Part shown: in pieces, positions 55,043 to 64,000 of the stretch
Position numbering within the stretch: position 1 is the first letter of the stretch
Layout: every line of letters begins with the position of its first letter
Notes under the pieces: model-generated
What the model saw: only the letters and a program-made list of their open reading frames with translations
Told to the model about the DNA's origin: nothing
Database searches by the model: none
NCBI GenBank assembly: GCA_913048385.1
Contig: CAJWVZ010000004.1
Span: forward strand, 1-64,000
Direction: 5' to 3'
Source: an uncultured Gammaproteobacteria bacterium
GTDB taxonomy: Bacteria; Pseudomonadota; Gammaproteobacteria; Pseudomonadales; Pseudohongiellaceae
Length of the DNA stretch: 64,000 nt
Program-made: the position numbers and the translations under genes

Positions 55043-57515
55043 TATTCTCGATTCCTAAAGGCCTGAATGTGATGAGCAATTGAGGCAAAAGCGTCAAGGA
55101 ACCAATCAGAGCGACGAGCATCGCTACGCTTGTAAGCAATCCAAAAACAATGGTTGGAATAAAATTAGAAAGTACCAGAATAGAGAAACCAGCCACAATA
55201 GTCATCGAGGTATAGTACATTGCCCTGCCAATGCTATTGTGACAAAAAAACATGGTTTCCCGATACTTTCCAATTCGATGAAACTCACGGCGAAATCGAT
55301 GCATATAGTGAATGGTATTATCTACACCGATACCTACTGAAATAGCTGCAATTGTGATTGTCATAATATCTAGAGGTATGCCCAACCACCCCATCACTCC
55401 AAGAACAAAAGCCGCTGCAATAGCATTCGGAATTATGCAAATTATCGCAATTTTAATTGACCGAAATAAGAATATAAACATAAAAAGAATAGCGAACATT
55501 ACCGTACCCAAAGTCAATATCTGCGACTCAAAAAGGCTTTGTAGCACATTGTTATACAGGACTAGGATACCTGTCACATTGACAGCCTCATCAGGCAATC
55601 GAAAATTCGTTTCGATCCCTCGCTCTACCCTCTTCAACAATTCATCCCTCTTAAGATTGGGGTCAGACTCAATCACACGAACATTAAAACGCAATTGATT
55701 TTCGTCGATTGAAACAAATGGAGTGAGAACCGTATCTTTTAACGTTTCTGGTAACCTAGAATACAAAATTGCCCACAGAACACCATCAATGGGCTGATCG
55801 TTATTTAACTTTCGCGCAAGTTGGATAACCGCACCGAATGAAAGAACCTTCCCAGTTTGGGGGTCTGCATCGAGATAACTATGAATTCTCTCTACCAAGT
55901 CCATTTTTGGAGCGGTGAACCAATACCCATCATTATTCTCCGCGACACTCGATCCGAAACTAAAATCATCCTTAAAACTTCCCAAAAAATCTTCGTCTTT
56001 GGGTAAATCGACGATCACATCAAAAGATAATGTCCCTCCGAGTTGGCGGTCAAAAAGCGTCATGCCCTGATAAATTTCTGTTTTTTCACTGAAATAATCG
56101 ATAAAGCTATTCTCGACTTCTAGCCTCGATAAACCAATCACACCCAAAACTAAAAGAAGACCATAAAACCAAAGCACTCCCTTCTTCCACCGATCTGTTA
56201 ATTTTGCAAGAGCAGAGGTCAAACCTAAACGTTGATCGGGGCTATGAACCGTTCGGTCTGCCGATAAAAGCTTGAGGAGAGCTGGAAAAACTATAAAAAC
56301 AACAGAAAGCGCTGCAAAAACACCGAAAACCATCATCCAACCAAAAGATATAATTGGAGAAATGCCGCTCACTATCAGCGAACCAAAGGCGACTGCCGTT
56401 GTAATCGCAGTATAAAAGCATGGCTTAATCATGCTCAATATCGCATGTCTCAAGAGTTTATCGTGGCCACTAAAACGCCGAGTCGCCCGCAACTCCCGAT
56501 ATCTGACAGTCAAATGCACCGTCAGTGAAATAGTAATGATCAACAACAAAGAAATAAAATTTGATGAGACCACTGTGACTCGCCAATCCATAAAACCTAG
56601 GACCCCGAGCATCACGGTACCAGCAAGCGCACAGCATGCAAGGGGTAAGGCAACCCAACGAATCTTTCTGAAAATGAACCCCAAAGCTAGAACAATAAAC
56701 GCTAGAACACCAAAACTAAAATTACTCAAATCGCCTCTTACGAAAGTAACCAAATCATCAGCGATCATTGGAGCCCCACCCAGATACAACTGCCCCTCAT
56801 TAGAGAAATCTCGCAAGACACTTCTGATACTTGCTATAGAGTTTGTTTGCCTCAACCCAATTTTTACTGAATAGGCCGAATACTCGTCTTCGACTTGTTC
56901 GAGTTCCTGCAGGCTTATAGAATTTGCTTCTCCTGCATCCCTCAATGCTCTGAGGAGAGTCCTTCGATCGAGCAGAGCAGCGCCTACTTCGTCTGCGACG
57001 AACGTGACTAAAATCCCTGCCGTTCGTCCGTCGGGACTGACAACAGCGTCACGAAATACGGGGCTGCTCACCAATTCCATTCGAGCGGCGACGAGGTCTA
57101 TTTCCTCATCAATAAGGGTCAAGTAATTCTCGGAAATTCCGGTGAGGGGGGTATCCATAAAAATTGGGACATTTAATATACTATCCACTGATTCTACGGT
57201 ATCTATAGATAGTAAGCGGTTACTTAATTTTAAAAGAGTATCCAAAGCCTTTCGGCTGAATAAGTCCACGTTAGGTGTAAATGCAACTATTACTGATTCT
57301 TGGATACCGTAACGAGAATTAATCTTTCGTGAATATATTAACTCTTGATCACCCTCCATAAGAAGCGAGTCAGCGGAAGCATCAAGACGAAAATCAGAAA
57401 TGTAAGTTGAGCAAACTAAAGCCACAGTTAAAAAAGCAGCAATGGAGAAGATCGGCCTGCGGAATACGAAATAGCTATAAACATCTGTAAAACGCTTCAA
57501 CATGCTTGCCACCAT
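55035..57515 (-). CDS. RND/MMPL-family exporter
   Basis: 826 residues with two six-helix halves and periplasmic loops; start ATG 57515 or 57503 (MLKRFTD). Membrane segments cluster at residues 20-45, 270-410, 460-480 and 670-815; the sterol-sensing-like region is present. The second half contains ISVGIGVDNTIHYMHRFRRE, a conserved MMPL motif. Exports lipids, hopanoids or drugs in relatives; substrate unknown. Coupled to the cytochrome gene. Confidence 0.86.
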   Translation of the reverse strand: MVASMLKRFTDVYSYFVFRRPIFSIAAFLTVALVCSTYISDFRLDASADSLLMEGDQELIYSRKINSRYGIQESVIVAFTPNVDLFSRKALDTLLKLSNRLLSIDTVESVDSILNVPIFMDTPLTGISENYLTLIDEEIDLVAARMELVSSPVFRDAVVSPDGRTAGILVTFVADEVGAALLDRRTLLRALRDAGEANSISLQELEQVEDEYSAYSVKIGLRQTNSIASIRSVLRDFSNEGQLYLGGAPMIADDLVTFVRGDLSNFSFGVLAFIVLALGFIFRKIRWVALPLACCALAGTVMLGVLGFMDWRVTVVSSNFISLLLIITISLTVHLTVRYRELRATRRFSGHDKLLRHAILSMIKPCFYTAITTAVAFGSLIVSGISPIISFGWMMVFGVFAALSVVFIVFPALLKLLSADRTVHSPDQRLGLTSALAKLTDRWKKGVLWFYGLLLVLGVIGLSRLEVENSFIDYFSEKTEIYQGMTLFDRQLGGTLSFDVIVDLPKDEDFLGSFKDDFSFGSSVAENNDGYWFTAPKMDLVERIHSYLDADPQTGKVLSFGAVIQLARKLNNDQPIDGVLWAILYSRLPETLKDTVLTPFVSIDENQLRFNVRVIESDPNLKRDELLKRVERGIETNFRLPDEAVNVTGILVLYNNVLQSLFESQILTLGTVMFAILFMFIFLFRSIKIAIICIIPNAIAAAFVLGVMGWLGIPLDIMTITIAAISVGIGVDNTIHYMHRFRREFHRIGKYRETMFFCHNSIGRAMYYTSMTIVAGFSILVLSNFIPTIVFGLLTSVAMLVALIGSLTLLPQLLITFRPLGIENNG

Positions 57516-57718
57516 TGATGTCTGTCAGATGGGCTAACTCTGAACGAAAACATAGCTTTTAATAAAAAAGCGATGTCGATTTTGTTATACAATAAGAGTA
57601 ACATATCACCTAATTTAATGCGTTCCCGTCCTGCGTGCTCAGAACCTCGTTAGTGACAAGGACATCTCTTTCTTTTTTAGCTACAAGAATGGATTGAATG
57701 AATTAGTCGAGGAAGGTC

Positions 57719-58309
57719 ATGATTAGAGCAACCTTAATAATTTCCGCTTTAACGATGTTGATCACGAGCGGTACCATCGCCGCGAATGACTGGCTCCGCT
57801 CGGTCCCAGACTTTGAACTTGAGGACCAGAATGGCAATCCTCACTCACTAGCGTCATATCGTAATCGGGATTTCATAGTATTTTATGTTCAGGGCGTAGG
57901 ATGCCCAATTGCCAGAATAGCAACGCCAAGTTACAGAGAAGCGCGCGCTGAATTTTCAGACCAAAACGTTGAATTTCTTATGTTTAATTCAAACATACAA
58001 GATAATCCTGCCCGCATCGCGAAAGAAGCCGAAGAATTTAAAATAGACTTTCCTATTCTGAAAGATACCGATCAGGAGCTTGCGAAAGCGCTGGGAGTCG
58101 AGAGGACCGCCGAAGTCTTCATTATCAACCCAAAGACTAAAGACGTTCTTTACAGAGGGCCAATCAATGATCAACTGGGGTATGAAACGCAGCGCAACCA
58201 TGCAAACTCACACTTCCTAAAAGATTCACTCAATACTGTATTGCAAGGCGGAATCGTCAACATTGAAGACATTCCCGACTCGAAAGGTTGTCTAGTCGCG
58301 ATTTTTTAA
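57719..58309 (+). CDS. Exported redoxin (AhpC/TSA-type) protein
   Basis: 196 residues, signal peptide (MIRATLIISALTMLITSGTIAA). Thioredoxin-like redoxin domain: VPDFELEDQNGNPHSLASYRN, single active-site Cys in YVQGVGCPIARI, NSNIQDNPARIAKEAEE and the proline region TAEVFIINP. A second Cys lies at the C-terminus (DSKGCLVAIF), a pattern seen in related redoxins. A periplasmic thiol-disulfide or peroxide role is likely. Divergent from the MMPL gene. Confidence 0.82.
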   Translation: MIRATLIISALTMLITSGTIAANDWLRSVPDFELEDQNGNPHSLASYRNRDFIVFYVQGVGCPIARIATPSYREARAEFSDQNVEFLMFNSNIQDNPARIAKEAEEFKIDFPILKDTDQELAKALGVERTAEVFIINPKTKDVLYRGPINDQLGYETQRNHANSHFLKDSLNTVLQGGIVNIEDIPDSKGCLVAIF

Positions 58310-58549
58310 CCGCAAATCCATTCAAAGAATCGACAAAAATCATCTTCAAGCGCCTGAGGTTATCAAAAGACTTCTAGGCGAAGGAAAGTTGTCTTTTGAA
58401 GTCCGCTGAACCCGGCGACAGATCCTGCGACACATAGAAATTGAAAGGTTTTTGTTCTGCAAAAGCTGGAACGAACCGCGATAGCGCCCGCAGTATTGAC
58501 TCGGAAATTATGAGACCTTTATTAATCTTAAGAAGAGCAGCGCAAGACA

Positions 58550-60364
58550 ATGTCAGACCTAACCAGCTCAACACATAAGCTAAATAGTCCTATTGATCCC
58601 GCCGAGGTGCCAAGCCACAAACACATCTCCAATCGAAAGATTTTAAAAACAACGTGGCGATTTATGCGTCCTTACTCGTCGCGAATATTACTAGCGTCTA
58701 TTGCGCTTATTCTGACTGCGGGCCTCTCTCTCGGACTTGTGCAGATAATACGAGTTATCGTAGATTCAGGCTTTGTGGCAGGCTCGAACACCTCATTGAA
58801 CGTCGCCCTCCTTGGGTTTGTGGCGATAGCGATATTTCAGGCCATCGGCACATTCGCACGTTTCTACTGGGTTTCATGGCTCGGTGAACGTGTAACTGCA
58901 GACATAAGAAAAAGCGTATTTACTCAACTTTTACGACTGCATCCAGGGTTTTTTGAAGCAAACCTCTCTGGCGAAATTTCTTCACGTATCACGACCGATA
59001 CAACTTTGATTCAGACAGTAATAGGGTCCTCAGTTTCGATAGCTCTGCGAAATTTCCTGATGTTAATTGGAGGAACGATATTCCTTTTCATCACTAACCC
59101 ACGATTAACCTCAATTGTGTTGCTTTGCATTCCTCTGGTAGTCGGCCCCATCATTTTTTTCGGCAAAAGGGTAAGAAAATTATCACGCGATAGCCAAGAT
59201 GAGATCGCAAATGTCGGTGCATATGTTGGTGAGGCTATCCAGCAGATAAAAACCGTCCAAGCATTCAATCATCAACGACATGACAAACAGCAATTTGATC
59301 GTCATGTTGAAGCCGCATTCTCAGTTTCGCGCCGACGGATCTACATGCGCTCTGTTTTGATCACCGTTGTAATGACTACGATCTTTTCAGCACTCGCCGC
59401 GATGATTTGGGTGGGAGGGCAAGACGTTATAGACGGTCGCATGTCCGCCGGGGAGCTAACGGCTTTTGTAGCCTACGCCGTTATTGTAGCTGCGGCAGTT
59501 GGAGCAATTAGTCAAGTAATGAGTGAATTACAACGCGCAGCTGGAGCTATGGAGCGCCTGATAGAGCTTTTAGAGTCGAAAAGCGCGATTACTGAACCGA
59601 TAGGCCAAGAGGCCGCTCTTCAAGAACCTGTCCGCGGCGAAATTAATCTCGAAAATCTGCTATTCTGCTACCCTAGTAGACCAGATAACCCTGCCTTAAA
59701 TGGACTTAACCTGACTGTACGCCCAGGAGAGAGATTGGCGTTAGTTGGGGCATCTGGAGCCGGAAAATCGACTCTATTTGATTTAATATTGAGGTTTTAC
59801 GACCCGCAAACTGGCAGTGTAACCTTAGACAATGTAGACATTAAGACCCTTCATCCCGAAACACTGAGACGTCAAATGGCGATTGTTTCTCAACAGCCCG
59901 CTCTTTTTACCGGAACCGTTTTGGACAACATTCGTTACAGCCACCCCGATGCAAGCGACGAGGAAGTAAGTTTAGCCGCAAAAAATGCTTACGCAGACGA
60001 ATTTATTACACAATTACCACAAGGCTTCCAAAGTCACCTAGGTGAGGGAGGTGTTCGACTCTCTGGAGGTCAAAGGCAGCGCCTAGCCATAGCTAGAGCA
60101 ATCCTAAAAAACCCCCGAATACTCTTGCTGGATGAAGCTACGAGCGCACTTGATGCGGAAAGTGAACAGAAGGTCCAACTCGCGTTAGATCACCTAATGA
60201 AGGGTAGAACATCGATAGTGATCGCTCACAGACTAGCAACTATTAAGAACGTCGATCGCATCGTTCTGATGAAAGATGGTCAAATCGTGGCGGAAGGGTG
60301 TCATGAGGATTTGCTGTCAAGCTCCAGCCTCTACAAAAAGCTGGCAAAACTTCAGTTCAACTAA
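58550..60364 (+). CDS. ABC exporter with fused membrane and ATPase domains (MsbA-like)
   Basis: 604 residues. Six membrane helices (residues 35-330), then an ATPase domain: Walker A GASGAGKST, Q-loop VSQQPALF, signature LSGGQRQRLAIARA, Walker B ILLLDEATSALD, switch IAHRLAT. Homodimeric exporter of lipids, peptides or small thiols. It precedes ovoA by 120 bp on the same strand; export of ovothiol is a hypothesis only. Confidence 0.9.
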   Translation: MSDLTSSTHKLNSPIDPAEVPSHKHISNRKILKTTWRFMRPYSSRILLASIALILTAGLSLGLVQIIRVIVDSGFVAGSNTSLNVALLGFVAIAIFQAIGTFARFYWVSWLGERVTADIRKSVFTQLLRLHPGFFEANLSGEISSRITTDTTLIQTVIGSSVSIALRNFLMLIGGTIFLFITNPRLTSIVLLCIPLVVGPIIFFGKRVRKLSRDSQDEIANVGAYVGEAIQQIKTVQAFNHQRHDKQQFDRHVEAAFSVSRRRIYMRSVLITVVMTTIFSALAAMIWVGGQDVIDGRMSAGELTAFVAYAVIVAAAVGAISQVMSELQRAAGAMERLIELLESKSAITEPIGQEAALQEPVRGEINLENLLFCYPSRPDNPALNGLNLTVRPGERLALVGASGAGKSTLFDLILRFYDPQTGSVTLDNVDIKTLHPETLRRQMAIVSQQPALFTGTVLDNIRYSHPDASDEEVSLAAKNAYADEFITQLPQGFQSHLGEGGVRLSGGQRQRLAIARAILKNPRILLLDEATSALDAESEQKVQLALDHLMKGRTSIVIAHRLATIKNVDRIVLMKDGQIVAEGCHEDLLSSSSLYKKLAKLQFN

Positions 60365-60484
60365 GATTGTTTTAAAAATCCATCACGATACGGTTTGCAA
60401 GATCCAACAACTGAAACAATTCGTAGAAACGTTACTAAGAAACAATAGTTTTAATATGCGCCGCATCACAACCTTTGTAAACAA

Positions 60485-62713
60485 GTGTGCAGTACGGAAG
60501 TTAAAATCGAATCCTTCAGCAGAGAAACGACTCCAACTCCTTCATCAAAGCATAAATTTGAGGGTAATGCTCGACTAGTAACTAAAACGCCACTTCTAAA
60601 CGGTAAAACTGCTAACTTAAAAAAGGAAGAAATTAGGGCCTACTTTAACGACACCTTTGACCTGTACGAATCTCTTTTTAATTGCCTCGCAACCGAAGAA
60701 GCCTTTTACGAAAAGGCGACGCCCCTGAGGCACCCGTTGATTTTTTATTACGGGCACACCGCAGTTTTTTTCATTAACAAGCTCAATGTTGCGAAACTAA
60801 TTTCAACACGAGTGGACACCCACATTGAGTCCATGCTCGCGATTGGCGTCGACGAAATGTCATGGGACGACATGGATGAAACCCATTATCACTGGCCTTC
60901 CCCACTGCAGGTCAAGATTTATAGGGGTAAGGTTCGCTCCTTAGTCAATGACTTCATAACGGAAAACGACCTCGCTCTTCCCATCAATTGGTCAAGTCCT
61001 TTTTGGATCATTTTGATGGGCATTGAACACGAACGCATTCACCTTGAGACCTCCTCGGTTCTAATCCGGCAACTTCCGCTAAAATACGTGGTGCCAGCAC
61101 CAAATTTTGGCGAATGTAACGAACGAGGAGAGTATGACGAGAGTCCGAAGAACGCCCTGCACCCTGTTCCAGCAAGAACGATCACGCAAGGCAAGGATAA
61201 TGACGCCAAATCTTTCAGTTGGGACAATGAGTACGGCTCTCTTACAACCGTATTACCAGCATTCAGAGCTAGCAAGTACTTGGTTAGCAACCGTGAATTT
61301 GCTGACTTTGTCTCAGCAGATGGATACCGACGGAAAGAATTCTGGTCAGAAGAAGGTCAAAGGTGGCTCGCCTACACAAAGGCTGAATGTCCAACTTTTT
61401 GGAGAAAAGTAGGAAGCGACTTGAAGGCTTGGCGCTACAGAACCATGACAAGAGAAATTAATATGCCATGGGACTGGCCGGCAGATGTTAACTGTCTTGA
61501 AGCTGAGGCATACTGTCTCTGGGCATCAAAAAAAAGTGGTAAAAACATAAGGCTTCCAGCAGAAGCACAATGGATGGCTTTACGTGAATCAGTTTTAGAA
61601 GATCAGTTCGACTGGGAGCTGGCTCCCGGCAATATAAATCTGGAGCATTGGGCATCAGCCTGTCCCGTAAATAAATTTAAATCGATAATGGAAGACGGCA
61701 CCGAGTTTTTCGACGTAATCGGAAACGTTTGGCAGTGGACAGAGACACCCATAACTGGACTGCCAGGATTTAAAGTCCATGAAGCCTACGATGACTTTTC
61801 AACGCCAACGTTTGATGGCAAGCACAATTTAATGAAAGGCGGAAGTTTTTTCTCCACTGGCAATTGCGCGACGAAAGACGCCCGATACGCATTCAGAAGA
61901 CATTTTTTTCAACACGCCGGGTTTCGTTACATAGAAAGTGAGGACACAATTATTACTGAATTAAACCCGTATGAGACCGATGAGCAAGTCTCACAATATA
62001 TCGAATTTCACTTCGGCGAAACCTACTTTGATGTCCCTAATTTCGCTGCCAAATGCGGGCAAAACGCCCTTCGTTATTTTTCGCAGCATAGCAGAAACAA
62101 GCCGTGTAGAGCATTGGATTTGGGTTGCGCTATTGGCCGCACAAGTCTTGAACTTGCAAGCGTTTTTGAACATGTCGACGGCGTCGACTTCTCAGCGCGC
62201 TTTATATCAGCGGCTACCCGGCTCAAAGAAACTGGCTCGACCCGATACAAGATAAGAGACGAAGGAGAAATTTATAGTTTCAAGGAAGTGACTTTAGAGA
62301 CAATAGGGCTAAACAAGTGGGCGCACCGTTGTCAGTTCTGGCAGGGCGACGCCTGTAATCTACCTCAAAAATTTCTTGACTACGATTTGGTGTTTGCCGG
62401 AAATTTAGTAGATCGGTTATATGAACCCGGTAAATTTCTAGAAAAGATCCATACGGTAGTTAACCAAGGAGGGTTACTTATTTTAACTTCGCCCTACACC
62501 TGGCTCGAGGAATTTACGAGCAGGGAAGAGTGGGTTGGTGGGTTTAAACGTGACGGAGAAAACCTAAGAACCATCGACGGTTTAAACGACGCCCTCTCAA
62601 CACACTTCGATTTGGTTGCCGAACCCGCTGACGTTCCCTTCGTCATTCGGGAAACTGCACGTAAATTTCAACATTCGATAGCACAGATGACCGTCTGGCG
62701 CCGATACGTATAG
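60485..62713 (+). CDS. ovoA: 5-histidylcysteine sulfoxide synthase/4-mercaptohistidine N-methyltransferase OvoA
   Basis: 742 residues, full length. Three parts: an N-terminal DinB-like iron-binding domain (FYYGHTAVFF; GIEHERIHLETSS supplying the His ligands), an FGE-sulfatase-like domain (KYLVSNREFADFV; LPAEAQW; FFDVIGNVWQWTE; LMKGGSFFSTGNCA), and a C-terminal SAM methyltransferase (ALDLGCAIGRTSLELA). OvoA joins Cys to His C5 with oxygen and methylates the product, first step of ovothiol A synthesis. GTG start 60485 is the only available start; no good Shine-Dalgarno. Confidence 0.95.
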   Translation: MCSTEVKIESFSRETTPTPSSKHKFEGNARLVTKTPLLNGKTANLKKEEIRAYFNDTFDLYESLFNCLATEEAFYEKATPLRHPLIFYYGHTAVFFINKLNVAKLISTRVDTHIESMLAIGVDEMSWDDMDETHYHWPSPLQVKIYRGKVRSLVNDFITENDLALPINWSSPFWIILMGIEHERIHLETSSVLIRQLPLKYVVPAPNFGECNERGEYDESPKNALHPVPARTITQGKDNDAKSFSWDNEYGSLTTVLPAFRASKYLVSNREFADFVSADGYRRKEFWSEEGQRWLAYTKAECPTFWRKVGSDLKAWRYRTMTREINMPWDWPADVNCLEAEAYCLWASKKSGKNIRLPAEAQWMALRESVLEDQFDWELAPGNINLEHWASACPVNKFKSIMEDGTEFFDVIGNVWQWTETPITGLPGFKVHEAYDDFSTPTFDGKHNLMKGGSFFSTGNCATKDARYAFRRHFFQHAGFRYIESEDTIITELNPYETDEQVSQYIEFHFGETYFDVPNFAAKCGQNALRYFSQHSRNKPCRALDLGCAIGRTSLELASVFEHVDGVDFSARFISAATRLKETGSTRYKIRDEGEIYSFKEVTLETIGLNKWAHRCQFWQGDACNLPQKFLDYDLVFAGNLVDRLYEPGKFLEKIHTVVNQGGLLILTSPYTWLEEFTSREEWVGGFKRDGENLRTIDGLNDALSTHFDLVAEPADVPFVIRETARKFQHSIAQMTVWRRYV

Positions 62714-62717
62714 AGAC

Positions 62718-63866
62718 ATGAACTTCGATACAAATCTCAATTTTCCCTCTCTACAACTAAATCAATATCAGAGAAAGGTCAGCGATAAAGCGACTTTAAA
62801 CCTGAGTGCTGCTCGAATGGAAACACTCCACGTCGATCAGCTCATATCCTACGCGAGCGATGCAGATAAAAAAGAGTGGGAAACGCTCAGGTTAGACTAT
62901 GCGCATGAAAGAGGCAGTTTAAAACTTCGGCAAAGTATTGCTTCACACTACCCAAACGTCACTGAAGAACAAATTCTCGTGTTCGCGGGGGCCCAGGAAG
63001 CTATTTTTTGTGCCATGAATGCAACAATTACGTCGAAGAGTCGATGTGGAGTGGTCACCCCAGCTTACGAAGCTCTATTCGAAATTCCTAAGGCATTGGG
63101 AGCTCAAATAGTACCGATACCTCTTAAGCCGCAGAGCAATGGATGGTTCCTTGATATAGACGATTTAAAAAGAGCCCACGTCGAAAAACCTTTCACGAAT
63201 TTAATCTTAAATTTCCCTCACAACCCAACAGGAACACTTTTGAGCCTGGAGTTATTTGAAGAAATTGTTAACCTAAGTTTAATAAATGACTCTTGGATAG
63301 TTAATGATGAGGTATTCCGTGGGTTAGAACACAATCCCGCGAAACGTTTGCCTCCAATCGCAAGTCTAACGCCACGCGGTATTAGCATTGGCTCCATTTC
63401 GAAACCTCATGGATTGGGTGGTCTGCGTATAGGTTGGCTCGCATGTCAGAGCCCAGAATTATTAGAGCGAGCACTATTTTACAAACAATCATTGTCAGTT
63501 TGCAGTAGCTCGATAGATGATTGGCTAGCTTCATTGGTAATAGAGCATTCGTCAATATTAAGACGCAATGCTACGCTAATAGCGTTAGAAAACTTGGAGT
63601 TTATTGATAAACATTTCGCGCAGCCACACACTAAATTTGAATGGAATGCGCCAAGTGCTGGTTGTGTTGCTTTCCCAGCGCTCCGGAAAGATATTTCGGT
63701 AACACACCTTGCTAATTCATTACTTAGCAAACACAACATCATGATCATTCCGGGAGAATGTTTCTCTCAATCCGCAACCAATCGTTTCCGTTTAGGGTAT
63801 GGGCAAAAAAACTTTAAAGAAGTTTTTAATACCTTCTGTAACTTCTTAGATATGGATTACCCCTAA
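62718..63866 (+). CDS. ovoB: PLP-dependent enzyme, candidate sulfoxide lyase OvoB
   Basis: 382 residues, aminotransferase class I/II fold. PLP features: FAGAQEAIFCAMNA, NFPHNPTGTLL, NDEVFRGLE, and the Schiff-base Lys in SISKPHGLGGLRIGW. It follows ovoA by four bases, and OvoB is a PLP-dependent C-S lyase that cleaves the OvoA sulfoxide to 5-thiohistidine. The assignment rests on context plus fold; an unrelated aminotransferase is possible. Last gene of the ovothiol operon before converging fpr. Confidence 0.75.
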   Translation: MNFDTNLNFPSLQLNQYQRKVSDKATLNLSAARMETLHVDQLISYASDADKKEWETLRLDYAHERGSLKLRQSIASHYPNVTEEQILVFAGAQEAIFCAMNATITSKSRCGVVTPAYEALFEIPKALGAQIVPIPLKPQSNGWFLDIDDLKRAHVEKPFTNLILNFPHNPTGTLLSLELFEEIVNLSLINDSWIVNDEVFRGLEHNPAKRLPPIASLTPRGISIGSISKPHGLGGLRIGWLACQSPELLERALFYKQSLSVCSSSIDDWLASLVIEHSSILRRNATLIALENLEFIDKHFAQPHTKFEWNAPSAGCVAFPALRKDISVTHLANSLLSKHNIMIIPGECFSQSATNRFRLGYGQKNFKEVFNTFCNFLDMDYP

Positions 63867-63881
63867 TTAATCCAGTCCGAA

Positions 63882-64000
63882 TCATTCAACAAAAGCCCGC
63901 TCGATTACATAACCGGCCTTGATGCCCTGGCGTGACTCCTCAAAATTCCAACACTTTAAGATTTCACAGGCGTCCTTAAGCATGGAAGGTCCCCCGCAGA
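63882..64000 (-). CDS. fpr: Ferredoxin-NADP reductase, C-terminal fragment
   Basis: Partial, at the right edge; about 38 C-terminal residues. CGGPSMLKDACEIL and the end KAGYVIERAFVE match the terminus of subclass I bacterial FPR (Pseudomonas and Azotobacter end ...YVIERAFVEK or similar). The aromatic-then-Val-Glu end is typical of this class. Reduces flavodoxin or ferredoxin with NADPH. Converges with the ovothiol operon. Confidence 0.8.
   Translation of the reverse strand, partial: CGGPSMLKDACEILKCWNFEESRQGIKAGYVIERAFVE

Noticed and set aside
58374-58574. 66-codon minus-strand frame upstream of the ABC exporter
   Set aside because: It overlaps the exporter start and has no independent support.

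Overview
The window looks like a chromosomal segment of a gammaproteobacterium, probably free-living and marine. The placement rests on conserved gene neighbourhoods: rnr-rlmB-rpsF-rpsR-(DUF2232)-rplI-dnaB-alr-radA and purA-hisZ-hflC-hflK-hflX-hfq-miaA-mutL-amidase-tsaE-nnr are gammaproteobacterial synteny blocks. Ovothiol synthesis, a BicA-like SulP transporter and a TorF-type porin fit a marine aerobe. Base composition is moderate and even by eye; I see no insertion sequence, prophage, CRISPR array, tRNA or rRNA. Family-level placement cannot be made from sequence alone.

Layout. 1-1251 is the N-terminal part of an exported Pro/Ala/Gly-rich protein with 16-residue tandem repeats that runs off the left edge. 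1419-6601 holds an esterase, two exported proteins, the cystine symporter TcyP and a YadG/YadH-type ABC pair. 6702-16551 is the RadA/Alr/DnaB/ribosomal protein/RlmB/RNase R block, all on the minus strand, with an apparent S6:S18-binding leader before rpsF. 16635-19527 is a divergent pair: an OxyR-like regulator lacking the peroxidatic cysteine, and a BicA-like SulP carrier, with an OxyR-consensus site between them. 19603-23570 holds a TorF porin and then three tandem paralogous exported proteins of unknown function, each made of two homologous halves. 23619-34118 is accessory metabolism: GNAT, SDR, an SMP-30-like protein, modABC with an exported cupin, an M1 peptidase lipoprotein, a renalase-like flavoprotein and a CopC-like lipoprotein.

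34627-48860 is the second housekeeping block (fructokinase-like ROK, purA, hisZ, hflCK, hflX, hfq, miaA, mutL, amidase, tsaE, nnr). 48862-58309 is mixed: MarR regulator, DUF4159, ChaN-like lipoprotein, SixA, DUF481, small lipoproteins, a cytochrome c with an atypical CX3CH haem motif overlapping an MMPL/RND exporter gene, and a redoxin. 58550-63866 is an ABC exporter followed by ovoA and a PLP enzyme that is a strong OvoB candidate, so an ovothiol locus. The right edge carries the C-terminus of a ferredoxin-NADP reductase on the opposite strand.

Points most worth a second look: the three duplicated-domain exported paralogues (20907-23252), the OxyR-like regulator with Leu in place of Cys199 but a perfect OxyR half-operator upstream, the CX3CH cytochrome/MMPL pair, the repeat protein at the left edge, and the ABC exporter-ovoA-ovoB locus. 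Several starts were moved from the longest open frame to a codon with a good Shine-Dalgarno sequence; each case is noted in its entry.
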